From Winogradskyella marincola (GTDB taxonomy: Bacteria > Bacteroidota > Bacteroidia > Flavobacteriales > Flavobacteriaceae), in the NCBI RefSeq assembly GCF_029624125.1, contig NZ_JARSBN010000003.1, forward strand, positions 124,001 to 188,000: 64,000 bases of DNA, given 5' to 3'. The notes below the pieces were generated by a model, which was not told where the DNA came from, searched no databases, and saw only the letters and a program-made list of their open reading frames with translations. The number at the start of each line of letters is the position of its first letter. Within the stretch, counting starts at the first letter, position 1. The position numbers were made by a program, and so were the translations under genes. Of this stretch, positions 27,378 to 37,000 are shown piece after piece.

Positions 27378-28559
27378 CTATAAGTCTTTAGTACATATGA
27401 TTACAATTTTATTATTGTCTTTATCGGTTGTAAAGAACAAATAAGAATTGCCTCCATCTTTTATCTTTAACTTTTTCCTGATATCGGAAACGGATAATGG
27501 AAAATTTCTAGTGGTAATATTGGCTTTAGTGATCTTTTCTTTAGCAATCGATTTTTTATTGTAAGGTATTATTTTCACTATTTTAAAGCTTCTTCCAGGG
27601 AAATCTATAACACTACTAGATGTATAAAGATGCGAATGCTTATGAAGCTTACCTATTTTTAATGCATTACCAAGCGTATTAAAAGCTCCTGCTTTTAATA
27701 CAGCAGAGTTTGGTTCGTATAGATAGGTTAGAGGCTCAGTGTATTCTGCTAAAGCGTTAGACTCATTGTTTAAGTCAAATTCAAAAAATTCATTCTTATG
27801 CTTAGTTAAATTTATAGTCTTCACATTTACATCACCTTCATATTCGCGTTCCAGGATCCATAGTAGCTCTTTTACTTCATTGTTAACCGCAATAACGTGA
27901 AGTTGTTTTACATGCTTTAAATCACCCTTAGTTGCCGTTAAATCTAATAATGGTGATGTCTTAATCATTACATTCTTGGCATAATTCAAAAATAAGTTTT
28001 GAAAAGCCTTAACATCTGGTGCACAATCAGAAAGTAAAAACACCTTGTTTTTAGAGTCGTCTCTTCGAGAAGGATCTATATAAATCCAATCAAAAACCGA
28101 ATGAGATTGTTTTAAAACACTAATACCATCCTCATTTTTACAATTAATATTGTTAGCTTTTAATGTGGTGTAATTGTGTTTTACAATTTCAGAAAGTTCA
28201 GGGTTTATTTCGCAATGTGTTACAGCCTCGATTTGTTTTGAAAAATAGTAAGTATCGATTCCAAAGCCTCCTGTAAGATCTATTAAAGATTTACCAGATA
28301 CCAAATCGGCTTTGTACTTTGCTGTGACTTCTGATGAAGTTTGCTCAATGTTTAGTTTGTTTGGGTAGTAAATATTTTGAGTATTAAACCAAGTAGGTAG
28401 CTTTTTTTCGCAACGTTTTTTGGCTTCAATTTGCTCTATAACAATCTTAGAATCAATGGTTTTAAAAGGTATTCCTTTTAGTAATAAACTGGAAACGTCA
28501 GATTTTAAATTGGAATTTATAAATTCCTGAATTTTAGTATTTAGTATTGTCTTGTTCAA
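27378..28559 (-). CDS. Class I SAM-dependent methyltransferase with THUMP-like C-domain
   Basis: 393 residues. Residues about 95-230 form a Rossmann methyltransferase: motif I SLIDLTGGFGIDTYYFS, acidic HCEINPELSE, and catalytic-site motif WIYIDPSRRDDSKN, like RNA guanine-N2 methyltransferases. The last about 70 residues (SFKIVKIIPYNKKS, ITTRNFPLSVSDIRKKLKI, LFFTTD) resemble the THUMP-like domain of this Bacteroidetes family. RNA is the probable substrate, inferred. The AI-2E permease gene ends seven bases upstream; probably one operon. Confidence 0.82.
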   Translation of the reverse strand: MNKTILNTKIQEFINSNLKSDVSSLLLKGIPFKTIDSKIVIEQIEAKKRCEKKLPTWFNTQNIYYPNKLNIEQTSSEVTAKYKADLVSGKSLIDLTGGFGIDTYYFSKQIEAVTHCEINPELSEIVKHNYTTLKANNINCKNEDGISVLKQSHSVFDWIYIDPSRRDDSKNKVFLLSDCAPDVKAFQNLFLNYAKNVMIKTSPLLDLTATKGDLKHVKQLHVIAVNNEVKELLWILEREYEGDVNVKTINLTKHKNEFFEFDLNNESNALAEYTEPLTYLYEPNSAVLKAGAFNTLGNALKIGKLHKHSHLYTSSSVIDFPGRSFKIVKIIPYNKKSIAKEKITKANITTRNFPLSVSDIRKKLKIKDGGNSYLFFTTDKDNNKIVIICTKDL

Positions 28560-28566
28560 ACTAAAA

Positions 28567-29661
28567 CTATAAGTCTTTAGTGAGTCTGTTTACAATCTTA
28601 TGTCCAGATAAAAACTCTTTTAAAATCACTTTAATCGCTGTGTAAGCAGGTACTGCAACGATCATTCCTGCAATGCCAAATAGAATGCCTGAAATGATGA
28701 TTATTAAAAAGATTTCGAGAGGATGAGATTTTACACTTTTAGAAAAAATAAATGGCTGGCTAAAGAAGTTGTCGACCAATTGTGCTATGATAAATCCTAT
28801 CATAACATAAGTGGTTTTTGGTAAAATAACATCGCTAAAATTTTCGCCTAAATTACTAGACATACTCAAAACAAGCATTAAAAAACCACTTACTAATGGC
28901 CCTACATAAGGCACTAAATTTAATAATGCACATAGGAAAGCGATAACAACTGCGTTGTCTATGCCAAAAACAAGTAGTACTATGGTGTAGATAATAAATA
29001 GTATTAAAATCTGAAATATAAGCCCAACAAAATAGCGCGATAATAGATCTTTAATTTTATTCCATGAACGCTTAGACTTGGTTTCGTTTCCTTCTGGAAC
29101 AAAGGTCATAATACCATCCTCAAACAGTTTGCTGTCTTTTAAAAAGAAGAATGAAATAAACAGTACCGAAAACAAACCAATACTAAAACTTCCTAATCCG
29201 CTGACCAAGCTGTTGAAGAAATTCGGGATTAACGAAAAATCGAGTTTAGATAATATATTCGAGTCTTTTATGGACTGCTCAACATCGATGTTATTAAATT
29301 CAAAATAGTTGACGATTTGTTGGTATAAATTATCAATGTTGCGTTCTAGTTGATCAAAATCTAAGAGTGCTAAATTTTTGCCTTGATCTGTAATTAGAGG
29401 AATAAACATGCCGATTAGTCCAGCTAACAACCCAATGAATACAAGCATAGTTACAACAACTGCTATGGTATTGTTGAACTTTAATTTGCGTCTAAGAAAT
29501 AGCACAATTGGTCTGCCTACTAATGAAATTACAGCAGCAATAGCTATGTAGACTATTACAGATTGTATTTTGTACAAAAAGACCAAAACCAAAGCAATAC
29601 CTAAAAGAATTCCTAAGGCTCTTAAGATGCCATTTGCAATGATTTTTGAGTTCTGATTCAT
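28567..29661 (-). CDS. AI-2E family permease
   Basis: 364 residues with the pattern of the AI-2E transporter (PerM/TqsA) family. Paired helices lie at about 10-45 and 60-85, an extracytoplasmic loop covers about 90-150, and helices fill about 155-345. It includes the conserved LNLVPYVGPLVSGFLM segment and a C-terminal VAVPAYTAIKVILKE. Relatives export autoinducer-2 or act as Na+/H+ antiporters; the specific substrate cannot be read from the sequence. Confidence 0.85.
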   Translation of the reverse strand: MNQNSKIIANGILRALGILLGIALVLVFLYKIQSVIVYIAIAAVISLVGRPIVLFLRRKLKFNNTIAVVVTMLVFIGLLAGLIGMFIPLITDQGKNLALLDFDQLERNIDNLYQQIVNYFEFNNIDVEQSIKDSNILSKLDFSLIPNFFNSLVSGLGSFSIGLFSVLFISFFFLKDSKLFEDGIMTFVPEGNETKSKRSWNKIKDLLSRYFVGLIFQILILFIIYTIVLLVFGIDNAVVIAFLCALLNLVPYVGPLVSGFLMLVLSMSSNLGENFSDVILPKTTYVMIGFIIAQLVDNFFSQPFIFSKSVKSHPLEIFLIIIISGILFGIAGMIVAVPAYTAIKVILKEFLSGHKIVNRLTKDL

Positions 29662-29698
29662 ATCTCAAAGATGCTGAAATAAATTAAGCAAGGCAAAT

Positions 29699-30199
29699 TT
29701 AAGAATTAAGTTGTTTTGTAAATTCATAAAGTGCAATGTTGGTAGCTTGAGCAACATTCATGCTGCTGTTATTTCCATACATATTAATATGAACGACAGC
29801 ATCACATTGATTTAATACAGATTCTGAAACACCAAAATTTTCATCACCAAGAATTAGTACTATTGGTTTGTTGGATTCAAGTTTAAAAGTGCTTAGTTCT
29901 GTGCTGTTTTCGGTAATTTCTAACGCAATGATTTGGTGTGTTTTTTTTAGCTTAAGAATAACATCATCAATCTTTTCTTCGGTTCTGTGGTTCACATATT
30001 TTTCGGTAGAACGCGATGTTTTGGTCATGCGTCTTCCTATAGGAATATCATCTCCGCAAAAAATTAGTTCTTCAATATTAAAGGCGTCTGCAATACGAAA
30101 TAAGCTTCCAATATTAGGTGCATTAGTAATGTTATCACAAACTATAGTGATAGGATGCTTTTGCTTTTTAAAGTTTGAAGTGTAGTGGGTGAGTTGCAT
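29699..30199 (-). CDS. TrmH/SpoU family RNA 2'-O-methyltransferase
   Basis: 166 residues, the SPOUT catalytic domain without an extra substrate-binding domain. Motif 1 is NITNAPNIGSLFRIADAF with the conserved N and R, motif 2 VLILGDENFGVSE, and motif 3 INMYGNNSSMNVAQATNIALYE, which forms the trefoil knot that binds SAM. It methylates a ribose in tRNA or rRNA; the exact nucleotide is unknown. A dispersed repeat lies between it and the upstream DUF4159 gene. Confidence 0.88.
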   Translation of the reverse strand: MQLTHYTSNFKKQKHPITIVCDNITNAPNIGSLFRIADAFNIEELIFCGDDIPIGRRMTKTSRSTEKYVNHRTEEKIDDVILKLKKTHQIIALEITENSTELSTFKLESNKPIVLILGDENFGVSESVLNQCDAVVHINMYGNNSSMNVAQATNIALYEFTKQLNS

Positions 30200-30205
30200 A
30201 TCTAG

Positions 30206-30292
30206 ATTTTAGAAATTAGACTTGAGATAAGAGAAGTTTTGTTTTTCAGAATAAACAAGTCTCATATCTGGTGTCTATTATCTCATTTCTAA
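30206..30292. repeat. Dispersed-repeat-like imperfect inverted repeat
   Basis: The left part contains TTAGAAATTAGACTTGAG. The right part, read on the other strand, contains TTAGAAATGAGATAATAGAC and GAGACTTG. The two share word blocks with small indels, like the short dispersed repeats of Flavobacteriaceae. It overlaps the stop codon of the DUF4159 gene. Confidence 0.5.
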
Positions 30293-30939
30293 TTTTCAAA
30301 AACATATTTCATAATATTCGCTCCCATTTTTAATGCTTTTTCACGTACCTCTTCTGGGTCATTATGTACTTCAGGGTCTTCCCAGCCATCACCTAAATCA
30401 CTTTCAAAGGTAAAAAGTAAGACTAATCTATCTTCATGAAAAATACCAAAGGCTTGTGGTGCTTTACCATCATGCTCATGGATTTTAGGTAAACCATTAG
30501 GGAATTCGTAAGCAGCGTTGAATATTTTGTGATCTTTTGGTATTTCTTTCAACTCGTTATTAGGAAAAACCTTTTTTAGTTCTTTGGTAATGTACGGCTC
30601 CATACCATAGTTATCGTCTATGTGAAGAAAACCACCAGAGATAAGATATTTTCTTAAGTTTTCGGCATCATCTTCACTAAAGAACACATTGCCATGACCT
30701 GTCATGTGTAAAAACGGATACTGAAAAATGTCTGTGCTACCAACTTCTACAGTTTGTATATTTTCATTGATGTTGGTGTCTATATTGTCGTTACAAAACT
30801 TTACCAAATTAGGTAGTGCTGTAGGGTTGCCATACCAATCTCCACCACCTTTATACTTTAACACAGCTACATCTTGAGCAAAAAGTGAAAAAGTAAAGAG
30901 TGTAAGGAATAGAGTTGTTAATTTTTTCATATTATTCAT
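30289..30939 (-). CDS. DUF4159 family exported protein
   Basis: 216 residues. A Sec signal peptide (KKLTTLFLTLFTFSLFAQ) precedes a DUF4159 domain: VLKYKGGGDWYGNPTALPNL at the N-terminus, then LHMTGHGNVFFSEDDAENL and GGFLHIDDNYGMEPYI. The GHG/IDD layout resembles the glutamine-amidotransferase-like fold of this family. Function is unknown. The ATG at 30939 overlaps the end of rsmE by eight bases; an ATG three codons later (30930) is an equally good start with a one-base gap. Confidence 0.83.
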   Translation of the reverse strand: MNNMKKLTTLFLTLFTFSLFAQDVAVLKYKGGGDWYGNPTALPNLVKFCNDNIDTNINENIQTVEVGSTDIFQYPFLHMTGHGNVFFSEDDAENLRKYLISGGFLHIDDNYGMEPYITKELKKVFPNNELKEIPKDHKIFNAAYEFPNGLPKIHEHDGKAPQAFGIFHEDRLVLLFTFESDLGDGWEDPEVHNDPEEVREKALKMGANIMKYVFEN

Positions 30940-31636
30940 TTACAAAAGCCACCGAATGACAAGCTGCAATAGCAGCAGTCTCAGTACGCAAACGTGTGTT
31001 ACCCAAAGTTACTGGAATAAAATCAGCAGCCAAAGCCATTTCGATTTCTTTAACGCTAAAATCACCTTCAGGTCCAATAAGTATTAAAGTATTTTCATTG
31101 TTTTTTAACTGAGACTTTAAAGATTTTTTATCTGTTTCCTCGCAATGTGCAATAAACTTGGTGGCTTCAAAAGAAGAATCTACAAAATCTTTAAAAGCAA
31201 TAGGCGCGTTTAGTTTTGGTAAATAGCATTGCAAAGATTGTTTCATAGCAGACTGTAGTATCTTTTCAAAACGCTCTAGCTTAACTACTTTACGTTCGCT
31301 GTTATCACAAATAATAGGTGTGATCTCTTCAATACCAATTTCTGTAGCTTTTTCTAAAAACCACTCGTACCTGTCGTTCATTTTGGTTGGCGCAACAGCA
31401 AGGTGTAAGCTATAAGGGCGTTTTGGTTGTAAGTTTTGAGATAGAATTTTTACAGAACAATGTTTAGCGTCAGCCAATGTAAGTTCTGCTGTAAACAACC
31501 AACCTTTGCCGTTGGTAATGTGTAATTGGTCACCAACTTTTTTACGAAGCACTTTCACGATGTGTCTGCTTTCGTCTTTATCAAAATTAAAGGAGGTTTC
31601 TCCTTCTGCGATGTTAGGGTTGTAGAATAATTGCAT
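30932..31636 (-). CDS. rsmE: 16S rRNA (uracil-1498-N3)-methyltransferase
   Basis: 234 residues. The N-terminal PUA-like domain (about 1-70) has SRHIVKVLRKKVGDQLHI. The C-terminal SPOUT domain carries LILIGPEGDFSVKEIEMA and LGNTRLRTETAAIAA, the RsmE signatures forming the SAM-binding knot. It methylates U1498 in helix 44 of 16S rRNA. Its ATG shares a base with the stop of the upstream parvulin gene, so it is translationally coupled. Confidence 0.92.
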   Translation of the reverse strand: MQLFYNPNIAEGETSFNFDKDESRHIVKVLRKKVGDQLHITNGKGWLFTAELTLADAKHCSVKILSQNLQPKRPYSLHLAVAPTKMNDRYEWFLEKATEIGIEEITPIICDNSERKVVKLERFEKILQSAMKQSLQCYLPKLNAPIAFKDFVDSSFEATKFIAHCEETDKKSLKSQLKNNENTLILIGPEGDFSVKEIEMALAADFIPVTLGNTRLRTETAAIAACHSVAFVNE

Positions 31637-32265
31637 TAATCTAGGGCTTCTGAGTATTGTAAAACGGTAATTTCTTCAATGGTTTTAGAGTCGTATGTTT
31701 TAAGAACAATATAATACCAGTTTTTGTCTTCAATATCTAAAGTGAAAATTTCATTAGTATCATGGTCTTTAACAGTGTCTTCAAACATTTGGTGCATTTG
31801 TCCTTCTGGAAACCAGCCTAAATCACCACCTCTTTTTGCATTTAAGTCCATTGAGTGTAATTGTGCTAGCTTATCAAATTTATAACCTTGTTGGTATTGC
31901 GAAATAATTTTATCGCGCTTTTCATTAATCTCTTCTAATTCCATTTTATCGCCATCAAAAAAAATGTAGCTAACTCTGTAGTGTAGTGTTTTTTGCTTCT
32001 CAATAACTTTATAGTAAGTCTTTTTGTAATCTCCTTTTACAACTTTTTTTCCACCTTTAGAGAGTTTAAAAAGCTCATCTGCCAAGCGTGTTTTGTGTTT
32101 TTCTTTGTTGAATGTAAAAACCTTACTCTTATTTGTTTTTTTATGAGTTTTAGCAAAGGTTTTAGCCTCTTCGATAGAACTAATGGAATCGAGTTCGGTT
32201 TCTAAAGCATCTTGAGAAAAACTAAAAAAAGGAAAGCAGAGAAGTAGAAAAATTAGCTGTTTCAT
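31636..32265 (-). CDS. Parvulin-type peptidylprolyl isomerase, exported
   Basis: 209 residues. Signal peptide KQLIFLLLCFPFFSFSQ is followed by a charged helical region (about 25-85). A parvulin domain (about 90-200) follows, with YRVSYIFFDGD, the helix KIISQYQQGYKFDKLAQLHS, and the signature RGGDLGWFPEGQMHQMFED. It would assist folding of envelope proteins in the periplasm. It is first in the chain parvulin-rsmE-DUF4159 with overlapping ends. Confidence 0.85.
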   Translation of the reverse strand: MKQLIFLLLCFPFFSFSQDALETELDSISSIEEAKTFAKTHKKTNKSKVFTFNKEKHKTRLADELFKLSKGGKKVVKGDYKKTYYKVIEKQKTLHYRVSYIFFDGDKMELEEINEKRDKIISQYQQGYKFDKLAQLHSMDLNAKRGGDLGWFPEGQMHQMFEDTVKDHDTNEIFTLDIEDKNWYYIVLKTYDSKTIEEITVLQYSEALD

Positions 32266-32368
32266 GGTGTTGTTGATTTAGTCTAATTTATTGTATATAC
32301 AAAACAACTAAATTTTAAAACGCATTTGAAGCCTTGTGCTATCTGTTATCAACAGATGTTTTAACAAT

Positions 32369-32830
32369 TTAGTTCTTATGAGTAAAATACCTGATAATAC
32401 TAATAACTATATTGAAAATAAAAAGCAGTTGAGCCAGCAGTCCAATTAAAGTAATAACGGTAATTAATAATTGAAAATTTTGAGTATCATCAAAAAGCGG
32501 AAAGCAAGAAGGCGGATAAAGTAACTCCAACAATCAACTACAAATAAAATATAAAGGAAAAATTAAAATGCTGATCGAGGTGTGTAATTGAGTTAAGGCT
32601 TTTATTAGTTTGATATTTATTCTTTTGAAGAACCAATAAATGAACCCTAACAGAATATATAGAAATGCAATAAGTTGAAGAATATGAGCATGATGAATTA
32701 CAAAATATGTATCATGAACATTAATATCTAACACCGCATCTTCAAAATTTAACCAGTAGATACTTAAGGAAATTAATACAATTGCAGTAATCCAGAAATA
32801 ATAATAAACATTTTGTTTTAATAACTTCAT
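32369..32830 (-). pseudogene. Mini heme-copper-oxidase-helix-like membrane protein, interrupted by in-frame TGA
   Basis: A 98-residue frame (32534-32830) has three hydrophobic helices and the segment VHDTYFVIHHAHI. This matches helix X of cytochrome oxidase subunit I (DTYYVVAHFHY), keeping both heme-ligand-position histidines (HxH). It stops at TGA (32534-32536), but the same frame continues without another stop to a TAA at 32369. That continuation encodes 54 residues including QLLITVITLIGLLAQLLFIF, a fourth helix expected in this protein type. The full length would be about 153 codons. It is either a nonsense-mutated gene, a sequencing error, or a truncated functional form. Its ATG overlaps the tsaD stop (ATGA). 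Confidence 0.65.
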
Positions 32831-33849
32831 ATCTTCAGTCGAGCCGTAGCCATAACATCAAAATCTGAAAAGTCTTTTTCTAAATACTTTAAATATCCAA
32901 CAATAGCTATCATAGCAGCATTGTCTGTGGTGTATTCAAATTTTGGAATGTAAGTAGTCCAGTCATGTTTCTTTTCGGCATCTTTAAGTGCTTTTCTAAT
33001 GCCTGAATTTGCTGAAACTCCACCACCAATAGCAATGTGTTTAATGCCAGTTTGCTTTACGGCAAGTTTTAGTTTGTCCATCAAAATGCCAATAATTGTA
33101 TATTGAATGGAAGCACAGATATCATTTAAGTGCTCTTCAACAAAATTTGGATTGGCTTTAGTTTCGCGTTGTACAAAGTATAGAATAGCTGTTTTTAAAC
33201 CAGAGAAACTAAAATTAAGTCCATCTACTTTGGGTTTGGTAAACTTATATGCTTTAGGATTTCCTAATTGTGCTCGTTTATCAATTTCTGGTCCTGCAGG
33301 ATAACCTAGACCTAAAATTTTTCCACTCTTATCATAGGCTTCACCAACAGCATCATCAATAGTTTCGCCAAGAACTTCCATTTCAAAATGGCTATTTACT
33401 TGTACAATTTGTGTATGGCCACCTGAGATGGTCATTGCTAAAAAAGGAAACGGTGGTTTTTGGTGATCTTCTTCTTCAATAAAATGGGCCAAAATATGCG
33501 CTTGCATGTGGTTAACATCAATTAAAGGAATGTCTAACCCAAATGCTAAAGACTTTGCAAACGAAGTACCTACAAGTAAAGAACCCATTAAACCAGGTCC
33601 ACGTGTAAAAGCAATTGCACTTAATTGATCTTTAGAAATATCAGCACGCTCAATGGCTTGGTTTACAACAGGAACAATGTTTTGTTGGTGAGCTCTAGAA
33701 GCTAATTCTGGTACAACACCACCATATTCTGTATGGATTTTTTGGTCTGCAACCACATTGCTTAAAATAGTGTCATTACAAAGCACAGCAGCAGAAGTAT
33801 CATCACAAGACGATTCTATACCTAGGATATAAATATTTTCTTTTTTCAT
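32827..33849 (-). CDS. tsaD: tRNA N6-threonylcarbamoyladenosine synthase subunit TsaD
   Basis: 340 residues. TsaD transfers threonylcarbamoyl to A37 of ANN-decoding tRNAs with TsaB and TsaE. The N-terminus LGIESSCDDTSAAV is the ASKHA phosphate motif. H114 and H118 in NHMQAHILAH bind the metal; MTISGGHTQIV and IAIGGGVSANSGIR are further conserved sites. Its length is typical. It is divergent from tamB. Confidence 0.94.
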   Translation of the reverse strand: MKKENIYILGIESSCDDTSAAVLCNDTILSNVVADQKIHTEYGGVVPELASRAHQQNIVPVVNQAIERADISKDQLSAIAFTRGPGLMGSLLVGTSFAKSLAFGLDIPLIDVNHMQAHILAHFIEEEDHQKPPFPFLAMTISGGHTQIVQVNSHFEMEVLGETIDDAVGEAYDKSGKILGLGYPAGPEIDKRAQLGNPKAYKFTKPKVDGLNFSFSGLKTAILYFVQRETKANPNFVEEHLNDICASIQYTIIGILMDKLKLAVKQTGIKHIAIGGGVSANSGIRKALKDAEKKHDWTTYIPKFEYTTDNAAMIAIVGYLKYLEKDFSDFDVMATARLKI

Positions 33850-33925
33850 TAACTAAAAAGGGCACAATAATTGTTAATTTTACGAATTATAGTCTAAGAC
33901 TACACTTGTTAACGTATCATTAGTG

Positions 33926-33933
33926 CAAATGTA
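33926..33933 (-). promoter_or_regulatory. Candidate -7 box for tsaD
   Basis: Minus-strand TACATTTG, a perfect TAnnTTTG. TTG triplets lie 13 and 16 bases upstream, slightly short of the usual spacing. It predicts a leader of about 70 bases. Confidence 0.45.
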
Positions 33934-34019
33934 GTGAAGATTTAATCAACAATTAATCATTAATCCATATCAAACGAGTACTCAAAATAGTAGGTAAAGT
34001 AGCAGGTATCATTCTGTTA

Positions 34020-37000
34020 TTGTTTCTTATTGTCTTTTTAATTTTGGGTATTCCGGCTGTACAAACCAAGCTTGGTAAATACGCTACACAAAGATTAAAT
34101 GAACAGTTTAAAACCAATATAAACATAGGAAAAGTTGGGCTTCAGCTTAATGGTGATATTGAATTAAAAGAAATTCTCATCAAAGACTACAAGAAAGACA
34201 CACTTTTGAGTATCGGTGAAATTAACAGTTCTATTATTAGTTTTAAGAATCTTTACGATAGTAAATTCAATCTTGGAGATATTGATATTCAAGATCTTGT
34301 ATTTAATCTAAAAACATACAAAGGGGAGGAAGACACAAATCTAGATGTCTTTGTAGATAAGTTTGAAGACGATAACCCACGCGAAGGTCCAAGTAGCTTT
34401 TTATTTTCATCTAGTGATTTATCTATAGAGAATGGTCTGTTTAAATTAACAGATGAAAACCTTGAGACACCTAAAATTTTTGAATTTACAGAGCTTAATG
34501 CCAATACCACTAATTTTTTAATTAATGGACCAGACGTAAGTGCAAGAATTAATAAATTTAATTTTAAGGATAGTAGAGGGATAACGGTAGAGAATTTAAA
34601 AGCTAATTTTAAATACACCTTAGACCACATGGATTTTGGTGATTTAAATATTAAAACCACAAATTCTGAATTAGATGGAGATTTAAGATTCGATTATAAA
34701 AGAGAAGATCTAAAAGACTTTACAGATAAGGTAAATATAACAGCGAGCTTTAAAGATTCAGAAATATCATTAACAGAATTAAATGTGTTTTTTGATGAAT
34801 TTGGAGTTAATCAGCGTGCAAGTTTTAATGCTGATTTATCCGGAACTTTAAATAATCTTGAAGCCAAAAACTTAAATGTTAGTACTACAAGGAATACAAG
34901 AATAATAGGAGATATCACTTTCAAAAACCTATTTGGAGTAGAGGACGATAGTTTTGCTTTAGATGGAAGTTTTACAAATTTGGCATCTAATTATAATGAC
35001 TTAACAGCGTTATTGCCAAGAATTCTAGGTAATGCTATACCAACCGTATTGTCTAAAGTTGGAAATTTTAAGATTACAGGAACATCCCAAATAACAACCA
35101 AAAAAATTAATGCAGATATAGAAATAAGTACTGATTTAGGTTTTATAAAATCTGATTTAGTACTTACCGAAATTGATGATATTGATAGAGCAAGTTATGT
35201 AGGTAATGTCGTTTTTGACGAATTTGATATAGGCAAGTTAATAAGCGATCCGCAAGCCAAATACGTGTCGGCAAACCTGGATGTAGATGGTAAGGGCTTT
35301 ACGTTAAATAATCTTCGCTCAGATATAAAAGGAGATATTTTTAGTTTAGAATACAACGGTTATAAATACCATGGTATATCGGTTTCGGGTGATTTAGGAA
35401 ACAAAATATTTAATGGTAAGCTGGTTGTTGATGACCCAAATCTAAAATTAGATTTTAATGGTTTAGTAGATTTTGTTGAAGAAAAAAAGAAGTTCGATTT
35501 TGATGCTAATGTCGATTATGCAAATCTTAGAGTGCTAAATTTTGTTACCAGAGACAGCATTTCACAATTTAAAGGTCTTGTTAATATGACCGCTACAGGT
35601 TCTACCTTAGATGATGTAAGTGGAGCCGTTAATATTAAGAATACAACCTATAAAAACCAGGATAGCGAATATAGTTTTCAGGATTTTGATATCGTGTCTT
35701 CTTTTGAAAGTGGTGAGCGTACAATATCTATAAACTCTCCAGATATTATTAATGGAAACATTAAAGGAAAATTTAAAACCGAAGACATATTAAAACTGGT
35801 AGAAAATTCTGTAGGAAGTATTTATACCAACTATGTACCTTTCGAAATTGAAGAAGGACAGTATATAGATTTTAGATTCAATATTTATTCAAAAATTGCA
35901 GCCGTCTTTTTTAAGGATTTATACTTAGGCAAAAACACATTTATAGAAGGTAGAATAGAAACAGATGCAAGAGGATTCGATTTTACCTTTAATTCACCAG
36001 AGATTAAGTTCAAAGAATATTTTGCCAATAACATTAATCTTACTGTAGATAATAGCAATCCGCTGTATAATACATATATAGAGGTAGATACGCTTAGTGC
36101 AGGTGTGTATAATGCTTCAGACTTTAGCTTAATTAATGTAACCAGAAGAGATACTCTTTTAGTAAAAACAGAATTTAAAGGAGGCGAAAATAACAAAGAT
36201 CAATTTAATCTAAACCTGTTCTACACCATTGATGAAGATAATAAGTCTGTTGTAGGTTTTAGAAAATCTGATGTATTATTTAAAGGATACGAATGGTTTA
36301 TCAATTCAGAGAAAAACAGTTTTAATAAAGTACGATTTGATAGAACTTTTTCTGCTTTTGATATATTCCCAGTAACCATTAATCAAGGCAATGAAATTAT
36401 AGAAGTCTCTGGAGTTATAAGTGATAGTATCAATAAAAACCTAAGAGTAGATTTTAAGGATGTAGAGTTGGTAAAGATTACACCTAGAATAGACAGTTTA
36501 GACCTTTCAGGTATAGTAAATGGTAAGTTAGATCTTGTTCAAAAAAGCGGAACCTATTTGCCAAAATCTAATTTAGAAATAAGTAATCTTTTTGTAAATG
36601 ATTATGATTTAGGGAATTTAACGGCAGATGTAGAAGGAAATAATTCATTAACAAATTATAAAGTAGATATATCATTGGTAAACGATAATCTTACTTCATT
36701 TTTGGCAAAAGGAAATATAGACGTAGCAGAACGAAGACCAACAATAGATCTAGACGTTACCTTTGAAGAGTTTTTACTAGACCCTCTAAACCCTCTTGGA
36801 GAAGGTGTAATAAGTAATATTAGAGGTTTGGTTTCTGGTGAAGCCAAAGTTACAGGTAGTCTCAAAAAACCAAGAATTGATGGAGAGTTATTACTCGATA
36901 GAGCAGGTATGTCTATTCCTTATCTTAATGTTGATTATGGCTTCGATTTTGATTCTAAAGTATCCTTAAGAAACCAAAGGTTTATTTTCAATAATGTAGC

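Noticed and set aside
32341..32357. Hairpin ATCTGTT-ATC-AACAGAT as a terminator
   Set aside because: Weak AT-rich stem with no clear T-run on the minus strand; may be chance.
32534..32536. Selenocysteine or stop-codon reassignment at the in-frame TGA
   Set aside because: Other genes here use TGA as a normal stop (for example 236-238 and 2982-2984), and no recoding hairpin could be identified; mutation or base error is simpler.
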